Origin: CAVXHV01 sp963761445
Lineage (GTDB): Bacteria; Planctomycetota; Planctomycetia; Isosphaerales; Isosphaeraceae
Length of the DNA stretch: 64,000 nt
Reading direction: 5' to 3'
NCBI GenBank assembly: GCA_963761445.1
Contig: CAVXHV010000005.1
Span: 4,774,001-4,838,000, forward strand
The translations under genes were made by a program, and so were the position numbers. The notes beneath the pieces were generated by a model. The model searched no databases. It was not told where the DNA came from and was given only the letters and a program-made list of their open reading frames with translations. Positions 7,221 to 16,574 of the stretch are shown one piece after another (position 1 is the stretch's first letter; every line of letters begins with the position of its first letter).

Positions 7221-7347
7221 AGGGGTTGGTCGTCGGTCCAGTGTTTTCAGCGGAAAAACCGGGAGCTGATCACGGCCCGCTCCATCGCGGATGACATTAC
7301 CCCGACGGCCTCGCATGCGCATGTTGATGTTGCGCAACTTGGATCTT

Positions 7348-7591
7348 GCCCCAAAGGGGCGCAACAATCCAGCCCAGAGCACCGCCCTGGGTTCCCGAAT
7401 TCAAACCACCTTCAAGCCCTGTGAGGGCGGCACAATCGGGGAACCTCGTGCGATGTTGAAATCGCTCGCGGAAATTCGGGTTCACGCGGTTCGGACGGCT
7501 TGTTTCGCCCTTTCAGGGCGACACCCTCTTTGGTTGATGTAGTCCCCCAGGGCGTTGCCCTGGGCTATTTTGTGACTGCCCCATTCGGGGC
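7348..7591. repeat. cluster of REP-like hairpins
   Basis: At least four perfect short inverted repeats: GCCCC-AAA-GGGGC (7348-7360), GCCCT-GTG-AGGGC (7416-7428), CGCCCT-TTC-AGGGCG (7506-7520) and CCCAGGGC-GTT-GCCCTGGG (7546-7564), plus GCCCC-ATTC-GGGGC (7578-7591). The third is repeated exactly at 32268-32282. Such clusters are usually linked to REP-associated transposases, but no such gene is seen here. No protein-coding gene is supported in 6888-7726. Confidence 0.65.
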
Positions 7592-7645
7592 GAGGACAAA
7601 AACAGCGCAATATCAAAACATGCGCGGAGGGCCCTGACCCCGACA

Positions 7646-7662
7646 CTCTCCCAACGGGAGAG
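7646..7662. repeat. palindromic repeat CTCTCCC-AAC-GGGAGAG (family E copy 2)
   Basis: A perfect seven-base stem with an AAC loop, related to the element at 1618. It lies just downstream of the 3' end of the cytochrome c-cupin gene. Confidence 0.6.
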
Positions 7663-7726
7663 GGATTGGGAGGGCGCGGTCCGACATCCATTTGCAACGG
7701 ACAACGGACCACTGACCACTAACCTT

Positions 7727-9697
7727 TTACAGATAATCTTCCCGGATCGGGTGGAATACGTCGAGTGCGAGTGCGGGCTCGTCGAGGGCGCGCACGCTGT
7801 GGAGCACGCCGCCGGGGATTCTCCACATTTCGCCGGGGCCGAGGAGGCGCGTCACGCCGCCGATCGTGAACTCGAGGCGGCCTTCGAGCAGGATGCCCAT
7901 CTGCTCGTGGGGATGAGAATGCTCCTCCACGACCGATCGCGGTTGCAAGCGGACGACCGAGAGCATCAGGTTCTTGCCAGCCGTCGTGAGGATTTCCACG
8001 CCCGGGAAGATCACATGCCTCGAGCCCGAACCCGCCGGCAGGAAGTAGGAGTCGCCTGCGCTCGAGTCTGTCTTCCCGGCCGCCGGCTCGCCGCCGGTCA
8101 TTGCAGGCGTCCGTACGCGCAGGGCGACCCACTCGCCGGAGTAATTGATGAACTCCTCGCGGGTGACGCGATAGACTCTTTGCAACGAATCGTCGAGCTT
8201 TTCGGTGCCGCCCAGCATGCTGCTCACGAACGAGGGAAATGCCTGCTTCAAGTCCGGCGACATCAAGTATTCGACCAGGCCGAATCCGACGGAGTGAAGG
8301 CCGTCGGGAGTGAGCTGGTCGGAGCCGCCCAGGGCTTCATTCGCCCGGGTTGGCCAGCCTTGCTGGAAGTTGGCGAGCGTCGTTTGACGAAGCTGGTGAT
8401 AGTAAACGCTGCGCGGCTCGACCTGCGCGGCAAGATAGGTTCCAATTCCAAAGGCCAGCCATTTGGGAGGATTTCCCGCGGAGATCAGCACCGATGAGCC
8501 GAGCGTCTCGGTGAGCAGCCCGACCAGATTGCGGTCGGCCGAGCCTTCCGACGCGGTATCCGCGGCGCCGCGGCGGCTGCGCGACTTGCGCTTGGGCGTG
8601 CCTGCACCCGCGCCTGGTTCATCCTTCCTGCCTCCCTGGGGATCAACGACGGCGATGTAGGGCTGAGGAACGGAGAGCCGAGCGCTGATCACGTCTTCGG
8701 CTTCGACGTCCTGGCGCGCCTCGACCGTTCGGACGAACTCGATGTAGTCCTTGCGGGCTGAGAACGCGTAGATGCTGATCTTTTCGGGCCAATCGGAACC
8801 TGCGTCACCGAGGAGCCTCCTGACGTGGCTCAACTGAGTTTCGAGCGCGTTCAGCGTGTTGGTGGATCGGTCTTTGGGCAGACTGCTGAAAATCATGAGA
8901 TGGGCGGAGCGCACGACCTCGGGTTTCAGGCTTGCGTTGGCCTGTTTGAACCGCGCCAGCCCCACTTCCTCGGTTTTCTTGTCGCGCTCGCCGGCGGGCA
9001 GCTTGGCGATCTCGGCGCGGCGGACCTGGTCGGCACTGGCTGCATATGAGGCGATCATTTTCTTGGGGTCGTTGCCGGAATCGATCGTGGCGCCTTCCTT
9101 GACCCAGCGCACGATCTTGGCAATCGCCGCGGCCGAAAGCGAAGCGTTTGCGCCTTGAGGCATCTTCGGCTCGATCTCGCCCTTGATCCGGCCGACAAGC
9201 GTGCTTTCCTCGGGTTTTCCGGGCTCGATGACTTTATGGTCGGGAGTGCCCGTCTGGATCTTCGCGAACGTCGAAAGGTCGAGCTTGCCCCGCTTCACAC
9301 CCACGCCGTCGCCACTGTGACAACCCATGCAGTTCGCCACCAGGATCGGGGCGATGTCCAGCGAAAACTTGAGCTTGCCGTTATCAGCACCCTTTTTGGA
9401 CGCGCTCTTATCCTTGGCCGAGGAGTCAGCCTTCTTGGTCTTTTCCGCAGCGCTACCTTTCTTGCGGGCGGCTTTCTGTCTTCGCCTGGCGGGGGGCAAG
9501 GGCATCTCATCGTCACCAGGAACCTGCATGAACGGGCCGTCGTCCTGGCCGCCGCCACCGTACGGGTCTTGCGTCCTTGCCTCACACCGAGCAGCCCAGG
9601 GCGAGGGCGCCCACAACGAGAAACCGGCTGAAGCAAGGCCCGCCGCTGTGAGCAAGACGACTCTGCCCAGACGGCGGAGATGGAAATAGCTGGACAT
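7727..9697 (-). CDS. planctomycete-type cytochrome c domain protein with C-terminal cupin
   Basis: 656 aa. The hydrophobic N-terminus (about residues 9-30) looks like a signal peptide, followed by a Lys/Ser-rich linker. A PSCyt-type cytochrome c domain has the haem motif CMGCH near residue 125 (APILVANCMGCHSGDG) and LDLSTFAKIQTG and PKMPQG segments. The middle (about 200-560) resembles a degenerate peptidase-like or DUF1570-like region (PPKWLAFGIGTYLAAQVEPR), but I see no intact HExxH. Residues 575-656 are a cupin barrel (HSHPHEQMGILLEGRLEFTI, LGPGEMWRIPGGVLHS) with His and Glu residues suited to metal binding. An exported protein is expected. The haem-plus-cupin combination is unusual and no reaction can be assigned. 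Confidence 0.8.
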   Translation of the reverse strand: MSSYFHLRRLGRVVLLTAAGLASAGFSLWAPSPWAARCEARTQDPYGGGGQDDGPFMQVPGDDEMPLPPARRRQKAARKKGSAAEKTKKADSSAKDKSASKKGADNGKLKFSLDIAPILVANCMGCHSGDGVGVKRGKLDLSTFAKIQTGTPDHKVIEPGKPEESTLVGRIKGEIEPKMPQGANASLSAAAIAKIVRWVKEGATIDSGNDPKKMIASYAASADQVRRAEIAKLPAGERDKKTEEVGLARFKQANASLKPEVVRSAHLMIFSSLPKDRSTNTLNALETQLSHVRRLLGDAGSDWPEKISIYAFSARKDYIEFVRTVEARQDVEAEDVISARLSVPQPYIAVVDPQGGRKDEPGAGAGTPKRKSRSRRGAADTASEGSADRNLVGLLTETLGSSVLISAGNPPKWLAFGIGTYLAAQVEPRSVYYHQLRQTTLANFQQGWPTRANEALGGSDQLTPDGLHSVGFGLVEYLMSPDLKQAFPSFVSSMLGGTEKLDDSLQRVYRVTREEFINYSGEWVALRVRTPAMTGGEPAAGKTDSSAGDSYFLPAGSGSRHVIFPGVEILTTAGKNLMLSVVRLQPRSVVEEHSHPHEQMGILLEGRLEFTIGGVTRLLGPGEMWRIPGGVLHSVRALDEPALALDVFHPIREDYL

Positions 9698-9965
9698 GAT
9701 TTCACCGTCGCCTTCTATTTCGGAGCGATGAGATCGGATTAGCCCATTGTTTCGCAGCTTGCCTGCTTTGACAAGACGCGCGGGGAGATAAACCGGGGTG
9801 AAATCCGAACATTCGCCCGTTTTCTGGTGGCGCCGCGCGAAGCTGGGGCATCGCGCATCACGAGACGATTCATTCTTCGCTCGTGGAATCTATACGTGCG
9901 ACGGTGGCGGAATGCGACACGGTGGAGAAGAATCTTGGTCCTGCGCGAGCGTGGGCCGCGATTTC

Positions 9966-11180
9966 TCACCTGGTGATTTCAAACGGAATTTCACCAGAAA
10001 TCGCGCTGCCGGCGACCAGGTCGGTTTGGAGCAGCCGCAGGCGGTATGAGCCCGGACCGAGGGTCCTGGGAAGCTCGACGCGGTAGTTTACGTAGTAATC
10101 GCGTCGACAGCGGCGGCAGACATCCTGGGCGTCTCCGAGCTCGCGTGACCAGAGCACGGGGCCACCGTCGGCTGCCTTGACCTCGACCCGCGATGAGATT
10201 CGCGAGACGAAATCATCGCCCCGCTGTTCGTATTGAATGCCGGTCAGCTCGCAGTAGACCAAAAGCTGCTGACCGGCTTTGACGCGGTCGCTCGCCAGAG
10301 GCTCAAACGACCCGAAACCAAGCACTTTGCGGCAAAGCCGCAGATCGCCAATTGAGAGATCCGTGCCGTGTTCTTCGGTTATCGGCTCGGCCGGCGTGGC
10401 CTCGGGCTCGGTGGGTTTGGGCTCGGCGGGCTTCTGCGGCCGCGCAAGCGACGTGGCGTGTTCCGGAATCACTGACGGCGGTTCGGCGAGCGCGTGATCG
10501 TCGTCCGGCGTTCGGGAGATTCGCTCGGGAAGCGGGATGACATCGTGATCCGGCGGATGTTGATCGGGAGTTTTTGTCTTTGGGGCCGGTACTCCTTGCG
10601 GGTGTATCGGAGTTATGGCTTGCGGGCGCATCCCGTTTTCGGCCGGTTCGGGAACAGGAATGGCCGCGATTGCTTCGCGCTGCTCTCGAGTGATGTCGGC
10701 CACGCGCTGGATGGCCGCATCAAGGAGCGGAGTGCTCGCCGGAGCGGCGGACTCGCCTTTTAAAGGAGGTGTGGCTTCCCCGGGCACGCTCAGGGGTCCT
10801 TTTCCTGTTCCTTTTCCACTCGAGCCGGCGGGCACCGTCTGGAGCTCGAGCGGAAATTCCGCGGCGGGCATGGGCGAAGAGCCCACCGGCGCGGTCAGCA
10901 ACGGTGTCGCCAGAGTAGCCGCGGCCGGGACATCCGCGCCGTGAACCGAAGCGCTTCGGACCGATGAATCGACCCGGCCGGACGGAATTGTGCTCGGTGC
11001 GTCACTGCGATAGTCCGCGTTATTCGGTACAGCAGGCGCGGTCGCCGCCCTGGACGGATCGGGAGCGGGGTCAGCCGCGCGCCGGGCGAAAGGCGACGTG
11101 AAGCAGCCGGCGGGAATCGCTGAACAGACGATCCCTGTCGCGAGGAGAACGGCTCGCCATCGGTGGCGATCGCTCGGCAT
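9966..11180 (-). CDS. putative lipoprotein with Pro/Ala-rich linker and conserved C-terminal domain
   Basis: 404 aa from the ATG at 11180. The frame runs upstream to 11258, but only this start gives a signal peptide: MPSDRHRWRAVLLATGIVCS with lipobox IPAGC, so Cys would be lipidated. Residues 30-270 are low-complexity, rich in Pro, Ala, Glu and Thr. The C-terminal 130 residues form a compact domain (LRLCRKVLGFGSFEPLASDR, AGQQLLVYCELTGIQYEQRG, LGPGSYRLRLLQTDLVAGS) like those seen in other planctomycete envelope proteins, with a CRRCRRDYYVNY segment. Function unknown. Confidence 0.7.
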   Translation of the reverse strand: MPSDRHRWRAVLLATGIVCSAIPAGCFTSPFARRAADPAPDPSRAATAPAVPNNADYRSDAPSTIPSGRVDSSVRSASVHGADVPAAATLATPLLTAPVGSSPMPAAEFPLELQTVPAGSSGKGTGKGPLSVPGEATPPLKGESAAPASTPLLDAAIQRVADITREQREAIAAIPVPEPAENGMRPQAITPIHPQGVPAPKTKTPDQHPPDHDVIPLPERISRTPDDDHALAEPPSVIPEHATSLARPQKPAEPKPTEPEATPAEPITEEHGTDLSIGDLRLCRKVLGFGSFEPLASDRVKAGQQLLVYCELTGIQYEQRGDDFVSRISSRVEVKAADGGPVLWSRELGDAQDVCRRCRRDYYVNYRVELPRTLGPGSYRLRLLQTDLVAGSAISGEIPFEITR

Positions 11181-11257
11181 CGGACGACCCCTGACTCGAG
11201 CGCGGGAAGCTTCCACGCTCGTAAGAACCCCCGCCTTCGCGGGATCGATGGGATGCA

Positions 11258-11319
11258 CTTTCGCGGAGCGAAAGGCGACTATGGGACGGATTTCCTTTCG
11301 CGGAGCGAAAGGCGACTAT
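11258..11319. repeat. two copies of palindromic repeat family A (copies 4 and 5)
   Basis: CTTTCGC-GGA-GCGAAAG followed by GCGACTAT occurs at 11258-11282 and again at 11295-11319, 37 bp apart. Both have perfect seven-base arms. They lie in the 242-bp spacer between the C69 peptidase gene and the lipoprotein gene. Confidence 0.8.
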
Positions 11320-11422
11320 CTGAACCCCGCTCGCTCGCGGGATCGGTGCGTGCATACGGACCTCGGAAATGGATGTCGTGAGGATTTAACGGATCGACAC
11401 GAATCCGGCAAGAGCAAGTTGC

Positions 11423-13056
11423 TCAATGGTCGTCCCGACGCGTTTCGATCTCGACCTTGAACTGTTCAGGCCGGTCGGCGACGACGCGCTTGAGCCATTC
11501 CGGAGCGTAGCCGACACCCCGAGATCGTCCTTGCGGTTGCTTCACGTAACCGTCGACATGCTTGGCCAGGATGGACTCGGCCACCCCCTGCCAGTTGCGG
11601 AAGACGGCCTCGCCGGTCGAGACCGAGTAATTTGTCAGGAACTCGCGCATCAAGGCCGGATCGGTCGATGCCAGCTTCGCGGCGGCTTCCTCGATCACCG
11701 GCTGCATCTTGAGGAGGTCAGCCTCGCGCTTCGACTGGGCGGCTTGCACGTCAGGGGCGATCCGTGACCAGCGGTCGTAGCAGAGGTTCGAGACGAGGTT
11801 CCACACCCACCAAGCCGAGTCCCACTCGAACTTCTTGTAGTCGCCTTTCAAGTAGGGGGCCGGGAGGGCGGTGATTCCGCAGTAGAACGGGGTGAAGCAA
11901 GAGGTCGAGGCGTCGTCGGGCGTGAACCAGGTCACGCCGCCGACGCCGTCCGGCATTCCCTTGCGGCTCTGGCTCACGGTGACGAAACCCGCCTGTTGGG
12001 TGGAAATCGGGCGCTCCCACATGTAACTCGCGCCATCCACCTTGAAGGAAAGCTCCCGGTAGCGATACGGCGTGCCGAACGGGCCGGCGTCGACTCCCTT
12101 GGTCATGTCGTAGGGCGTGCCTTCATAGTGGTCGCGCATCAAGGCCATCACGTCGGAAACACCTAGCAGCCGATCCGGCTTGATGAAGAGCGGATAATCC
12201 TCGGCACCTTCCTTCCCCCGGAAGTACGCGTCGGAGAAATTCTGGGATTCCGCGGATCGGCGGTAGATGCTCCAGACGCGGCCGGCGCACGACCGCTTCT
12301 GGGAAGCGCCGATGCCGGGATGATAGGCATCGCGATAGCTGAACGGCTTCTGCGAATCCGTGGAATAGAATTTCTTTTCGATCGCGAATGAGATGACATC
12401 CGGGGAATAAAGCCAGTTCTCGGGATCATTGAGCGGGAAGGCGGTGATGCGGCTCAGATTGGCGTGTGCGGAGATCATCCCGTCGGGAACCCGCGCGGCG
12501 ACCCAGACAATTCCTTTCTGGCCGGGCCCCTTGCCGATCAGCTCCATGATCCAGGCTTCATTCGGGTCGGCGATCGAGAACGTCTCGCCCGACGATTGAT
12601 AGCCATATTCGCGTGCGAGCTCGTCGACGATCTTGATTGCCTCGCGCGCGGTTTTGCGCGCTGAAGAGTGAGCAGCATCAGGGCGTCGTAGTCGAGCATG
12701 CCCGAGGGATCGCGGAGCTCACGGCGACCCCCCGTCGTCGTCTCGCCGAGGGAGAGCTGATGTTCGTTCATCAGCCCGACGACGGAATAGGTTAGCGCCA
12801 CCTGCTTGACCGGTCCGCAGAGCCGATCGTTCTCCCATGCTCGGACCTGGATCAGCTCTCCTGCCTGATGCGTTCCGCCCGGCACATAAAGGAGCCTGGG
12901 CATGAACGGGGCATCGGCCGAGTAGGTGACCATCACCGAGCCGTCGCGGGACGCTCCCCGGCTCACCACGATGCTGGTGCAGGCCAGGGCGATCGAGCCC
13001 CATCCAAAGAGGAGGGCCAGAGCCAATGCGGCAACCGATCGACGAGGTCTCGACAT
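11423..13056 (-). CDS. C69-family dipeptidase, interrupted by one frameshift
   Basis: Two overlapping frames make one protein of about 544 aa if one base is restored. The N-terminal part (13056 to about 12655) has a signal sequence ending in ALA, then CTSIVVSRGASRDGS; the Cys right after the cleavage site is the Ntn nucleophile of peptidase family C69. The C-terminal part begins around DELAREYGYQSSGETFSI and continues ELIGKGPGQKGIVWVAARVP to the stop at 11423. The break is at an A-run (12652-12655 on the plus strand): adding one A turns QRAKPRARQ into QRAKTAREAIKIVDEL. The family cleaves dipeptides and is common as a secreted enzyme. A sequencing or assembly error is as likely as a real mutation. 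Confidence 0.82.
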
Positions 13057-13422
13057 GGGTGGTTTCCTTGGTAGGTTCGGGCGTCAGGCTCCCAGGCGCT
13101 TTTTAGCATAACGTCTGGGCGAGGCGGGGTGAAGCGTCTGGAAATGACAGCATTCCGAAAGAATTCGGGGCCAACCCACGGATGGTTGACGCATGAACCT
13201 CCGGACGAATCGAACAAACGACAAAAATCCCAACGAGGAATCAGATCGTTGAAAGTGCGATCGGTGATGCAGCTCGCGCACAGCCTATTGTGATCGTTGG
13301 GTGCGATTAGTCGGGTCGAAGATGCCGGTCGGCTCGCGATGATTGCATGACGGGGTATCGGGAAAAGGGTCTTCTCCTGCCCTGATCGATTGAAGGCTGG
13401 GTCCACACCGGGAATCAAACAC
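13057..13422. other. spacer between divergent genes
   Basis: 366 bp between the C69 peptidase and FG-GAP genes, which diverge from it. It must hold both promoters, but I cannot name a convincing pair of -35/-10 boxes. No gene is supported. Confidence 0.5.
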
Positions 13423-15825
13423 ATGATTCGCACCGTTCTCCTGAGAGTCATTGTGGGGATCGGTATGATCGCGGTGGCGGTGGGAGTGGTGGTCTGGCTC
13501 ACTGCGCCCGGGAAGCACGATTCCAGATTGACAACCGACCGGGCGACGCGCGAGCCGGATGCTTCACCGGCGCAGGCTGATCAAGCAGAGACCTCGAGCG
13601 GCGGCCGTGGCAAGCTGATGATTCTCGACCAGGACCTGTTCCCGACGGTTGTGTCTTTCACCGGGTCGATTGCCGACCCAAGCTCACTGCGCGACCTGGG
13701 TGAGGCGATCCGGTTGCGAGGACCGCGCGCGATTGCGGCGCTGTCAGGTCGCAGTGATCGTCTTCGGCTTGATACGCCGCCCACCCGTGCGCAAGCGCTG
13801 CGCGCGATCCAGACATGGCGGGCGCTCGCCCTGGTTTACATGCACGAGGGCGAGTTCGACGAAGCCACGGTCTGGCTCAAGCGGGCGCTGGAACTTGGCG
13901 GCACGCGAGGCGTTCCGCCGCAAGCCCGCGGTGGTATCACGGCGCTCTTGGGTATTGTCGGCCTGCGACGTGGCGAGATCGAGAACTGCCTGGAGTGTGT
14001 CGGCCCCTCAAGCTGCATTTTTCCGATCGACCGTGCGGCCGTGCACGTTCAGCAGGGCGGCTCGCGCGAGGCGATTCGCTGGTTCTCTGCGTATCTCACG
14101 GATTGGCCGGAAGACTTGCGCATCCGCTGGCTTTTGAACCTTGCGTACATGAGCTTGGGGGAGTATCCGGAGAAGGTGCCCGCTGGATTGCTGATCCCGA
14201 TTGCGCCGTTCGAATCGCGGCTGGACGGGGGGCGGTTCGAGAACGTCGCGAGCCGGGCGGGCCTGGGCGCACGGGGGCCGAACCTGGCCGGGGGCAGCGT
14301 CTTCGACGATTTCAACGGCGACGGCCGTGCTGACCTGTTCAGCACGTCGCTCGATGCCGATCGTGGCGCCTGGATGTTCGTCAATCGCGGTGACGGCACG
14401 TTCGACGATCGCTCGGCCCAGCCGGGACTGCGCGAACAGGTGTATGCCCTGAACGTGGCACGCGCGGACTTCGACAACGACGGCGATCTTGACGTCGTGC
14501 TGCTGCGCGGCGGCTGGGAGAACCCGCTTCGGCTTTCGTTGCTGCGGAACGAAGGCGATGCGACTTTCGACGACGTGACGATTGCCAGTGGCTTGTCCCT
14601 GCCGATTGCGACCGAGTCGGCCGCCTGGGGCGACTACGACAATGACGGCCTGGTCGATCTGTTCGTTTGCGGCGAGTATCGCCTTCCCTCCCTCGGTCCG
14701 GATGCCGCACCGCAGCCCGACCCCGACCCGCGCAATCGCTGCCGGCTCTATCACAACCAGGGCAACGGAACGTTCATCGACGTCGCAGTGAAGGCCGGTG
14801 TTGTTAACGAGCGGTGTGCGAAAGGCTCGGCGTGGGGCGACTACGACGGCGACGGCCGGCTCGACCTGTTCGTTTCGAACATGGGAGAGACCTGCCGGCT
14901 GTATCACAACCAGGGGGACGGGACATTCCTCGACATGGCCGAGGAGCTAGGCGTCTCGGGCGGGCCGGACGTTCATTCGTTCTCGTGCTGGTTCTGGGAT
15001 TTTGACAATGACGGCCGGCTCGATCTTTTCGTGAACGATTACGACTGCACGATCAGCGAGATACTGGCGGTTTTCCTGGGCGGGGCCAATGAGTATTCGA
15101 GCCACCCTCACGTGTATCGCAACCTGGGAAAGGAGGGTTTCCGCGACGTCAGCCGGGACGTCGGCCTGGACCGGCCAATCGCGGCCATGGGAGCGAATTT
15201 CGGCGATATCGACAACGACGGCTATCTCGACGCCTACTTCGGGACCGGCTGCATGTCGTTCGCGGGCTTGCTCCCCGACGTGATGCTCAAGAACGTGGAA
15301 GGGCGTCGGTTCGAGGACGTGACCCAGTCGACGCGGACCGGCCATCTGCAGAAGGGACACGGGGTCTCATTTGCCGACTGGGACAACGACGGCGATCTCG
15401 ACCTGTTCGTCGTTCTGGGAGGTGGTTATCCCAGTGACCGGGGATACAACGCGCTCTTTCAGAATCCTGGGCACGGCCACCACTGGCTGAAGGTCAAACT
15501 GGTCGGAACGAAGACGAATCGTGCCGCGCTGGGGGCGTCGATCCGCGTCGATCTGAAGCCGGCTGGACGCGGCATGCGGTCGATCCGCCGCGTGGTCGGC
15601 AACAACGGCAGTTTCGGGGGCAACACGCTCGTCGAGACGATCGGACTGGGTGACGAGAAGTCGGTCGCGAGCCTGACGGTGAACTGGCCGGTCAGCCGGA
15701 CGAGCCAGACTTTCACGGATTTGACCGCCGACCAGTCGATTGTCATCACGGAGGGCAGGGAAAGCTACGATGTGCTGAAGCTGCAAGCTCTGGCGGTGCC
15801 GCCGTTGTCCTCGGCGGCCGAGTGA
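13423..15825 (+). CDS. FG-GAP/VCBS repeat protein with ASPIC/UnbV C-terminal domain
   Basis: 800 aa from the ATG at 13423; an upstream in-frame start at 13390 would only delay the membrane anchor. Residues 5-27 form an N-terminal anchor (LLRVIVGIGMIAVAVGVVVW). Residues 120-260 are helical and TPR-like (YMHEGEFDEATVWLKRALEL). Seven FG-GAP/VCBS blades follow, each with a calcium-binding DxDxDG-type loop: DFNGDGRADLF, DFDNDGDLDVV, DYDNDGLVDLF, DYDGDGRLDLF, DFDNDGRLDLF, DIDNDGYLDAY, DWDNDGDLDLF. The last 110 residues are an ASPIC/UnbV domain (HHWLKVKLVGTKTNRAALGA, RRVVGNNGSFGGNT, VNWP). An extracytoplasmic propeller is expected. Its partner is unknown. Confidence 0.92.
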   Translation: MIRTVLLRVIVGIGMIAVAVGVVVWLTAPGKHDSRLTTDRATREPDASPAQADQAETSSGGRGKLMILDQDLFPTVVSFTGSIADPSSLRDLGEAIRLRGPRAIAALSGRSDRLRLDTPPTRAQALRAIQTWRALALVYMHEGEFDEATVWLKRALELGGTRGVPPQARGGITALLGIVGLRRGEIENCLECVGPSSCIFPIDRAAVHVQQGGSREAIRWFSAYLTDWPEDLRIRWLLNLAYMSLGEYPEKVPAGLLIPIAPFESRLDGGRFENVASRAGLGARGPNLAGGSVFDDFNGDGRADLFSTSLDADRGAWMFVNRGDGTFDDRSAQPGLREQVYALNVARADFDNDGDLDVVLLRGGWENPLRLSLLRNEGDATFDDVTIASGLSLPIATESAAWGDYDNDGLVDLFVCGEYRLPSLGPDAAPQPDPDPRNRCRLYHNQGNGTFIDVAVKAGVVNERCAKGSAWGDYDGDGRLDLFVSNMGETCRLYHNQGDGTFLDMAEELGVSGGPDVHSFSCWFWDFDNDGRLDLFVNDYDCTISEILAVFLGGANEYSSHPHVYRNLGKEGFRDVSRDVGLDRPIAAMGANFGDIDNDGYLDAYFGTGCMSFAGLLPDVMLKNVEGRRFEDVTQSTRTGHLQKGHGVSFADWDNDGDLDLFVVLGGGYPSDRGYNALFQNPGHGHHWLKVKLVGTKTNRAALGASIRVDLKPAGRGMRSIRRVVGNNGSFGGNTLVETIGLGDEKSVASLTVNWPVSRTSQTFTDLTADQSIVITEGRESYDVLKLQALAVPPLSSAAE

Positions 15826-15871
15826 GCGACTGAAACAGGGACGCAGCTTGATTGAAGGCGTGACACAGCCG

Positions 15872-16222
15872 TCAGTACTCTTCGCCTTCGTCACCGACGA
15901 CCCTCGCGCCGAGGACACTGGCGATCTCTTTCATCTTGTCGCGTATTTCATCGTGGGGGTTCTTGACGACAATTCGGCCGTTGCGGTAATCGAACCAAAC
16001 CGTGCCTCGTTTGGTTCCACCCCCCGAATAAGCCGTCCACAAGGCGAGGCCTTCATTGTCGTAGCGAATGGTGTCACCTCGGGGGGTCGTCGCCTCGGCA
16101 AAGTTGACCATCCGGAACTCATCATCCGACGCGACGTAGGCCTGCCACTCATCGAGTCGAATCGGGGCCGGCTGGCTCTCGGTGGGTTCAGCCTCACGGG
16201 TGATGTGGAAGTCGTATCCCAT
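15872..16222 (-). CDS. conserved small hypothetical protein
   Basis: 116 aa from the ATG at 16222 (MGYDFHITREAEPTESQPAP); the frame reaches 16240. It is acidic, soluble and has no signal peptide. Segments include IRLDEWQAYVASDDEFRMV and GTVWFDYRNGRIVVKNPHDE, followed by a helical end with IRDKMKEIASVLGARVVGDE. The MGYDFHITR opening and the WFDYRNGRI core look like a small conserved family, but I cannot assign a function. It is convergent with the FG-GAP gene (46-bp gap). Confidence 0.6.
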   Translation of the reverse strand: MGYDFHITREAEPTESQPAPIRLDEWQAYVASDDEFRMVNFAEATTPRGDTIRYDNEGLALWTAYSGGGTKRGTVWFDYRNGRIVVKNPHDEIRDKMKEIASVLGARVVGDEGEEY

Positions 16223-16465
16223 CGCTTGCCCAAACGCCAAGCCGCCCGAGTCCGGAGCTCAGCGGAGACGGGAAACCTCGCCCCTGTCTGCGGATCCCCG
16301 ACGTACCTCCATTCTGTCGCGCATCCGAGGCGGCGTGAACCCCGATCCACCGTCTTTCGGCCGATCACTCTCGAGCACCCTAGCAGGAACGTCCACGCAG
16401 CGCTCTGGGACGAGCGTCGATGAGTTCAAAGACGGGAGCTCCGGCGGGCGAGCGCACCGAGGCCA

Positions 16466-16494
16466 TTGACAATTGTCAGACATATCTGTTACAG
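16466..16494 (+). promoter_or_regulatory. candidate promoter/operator upstream of the serine hydrolase
   Basis: TTGACA (16466-16471) overlaps a perfect 12-bp palindrome TGACAATTGTCA (16467-16478). A weak -10-like TTACAG lies 17 bp further on. It stands 80 bp before the serine hydrolase ATG at 16575. The rest of the 352-bp spacer from 16223 shows no gene. Confidence 0.35.
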
Positions 16495-16574
16495 GTGTCG
16501 TTGTTCACCGGAAGCCGTGGTTTTCCAACGTGCTCAACGCGTGAGCGAGCACGCGAAAGGATCGGTTTGTTGCG

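Noticed and set aside
7131..7424. 97-codon plus-strand ORF after the DGR
   Set aside because: It crosses the palindromes at 7196 and 7348 and has no family features.
16467..16494. BlaI-type operator before the beta-lactamase-like gene
   Set aside because: The palindrome TGACAATTGTCA does not match the TACAnnTGTA core and no blaI or blaR gene is nearby.
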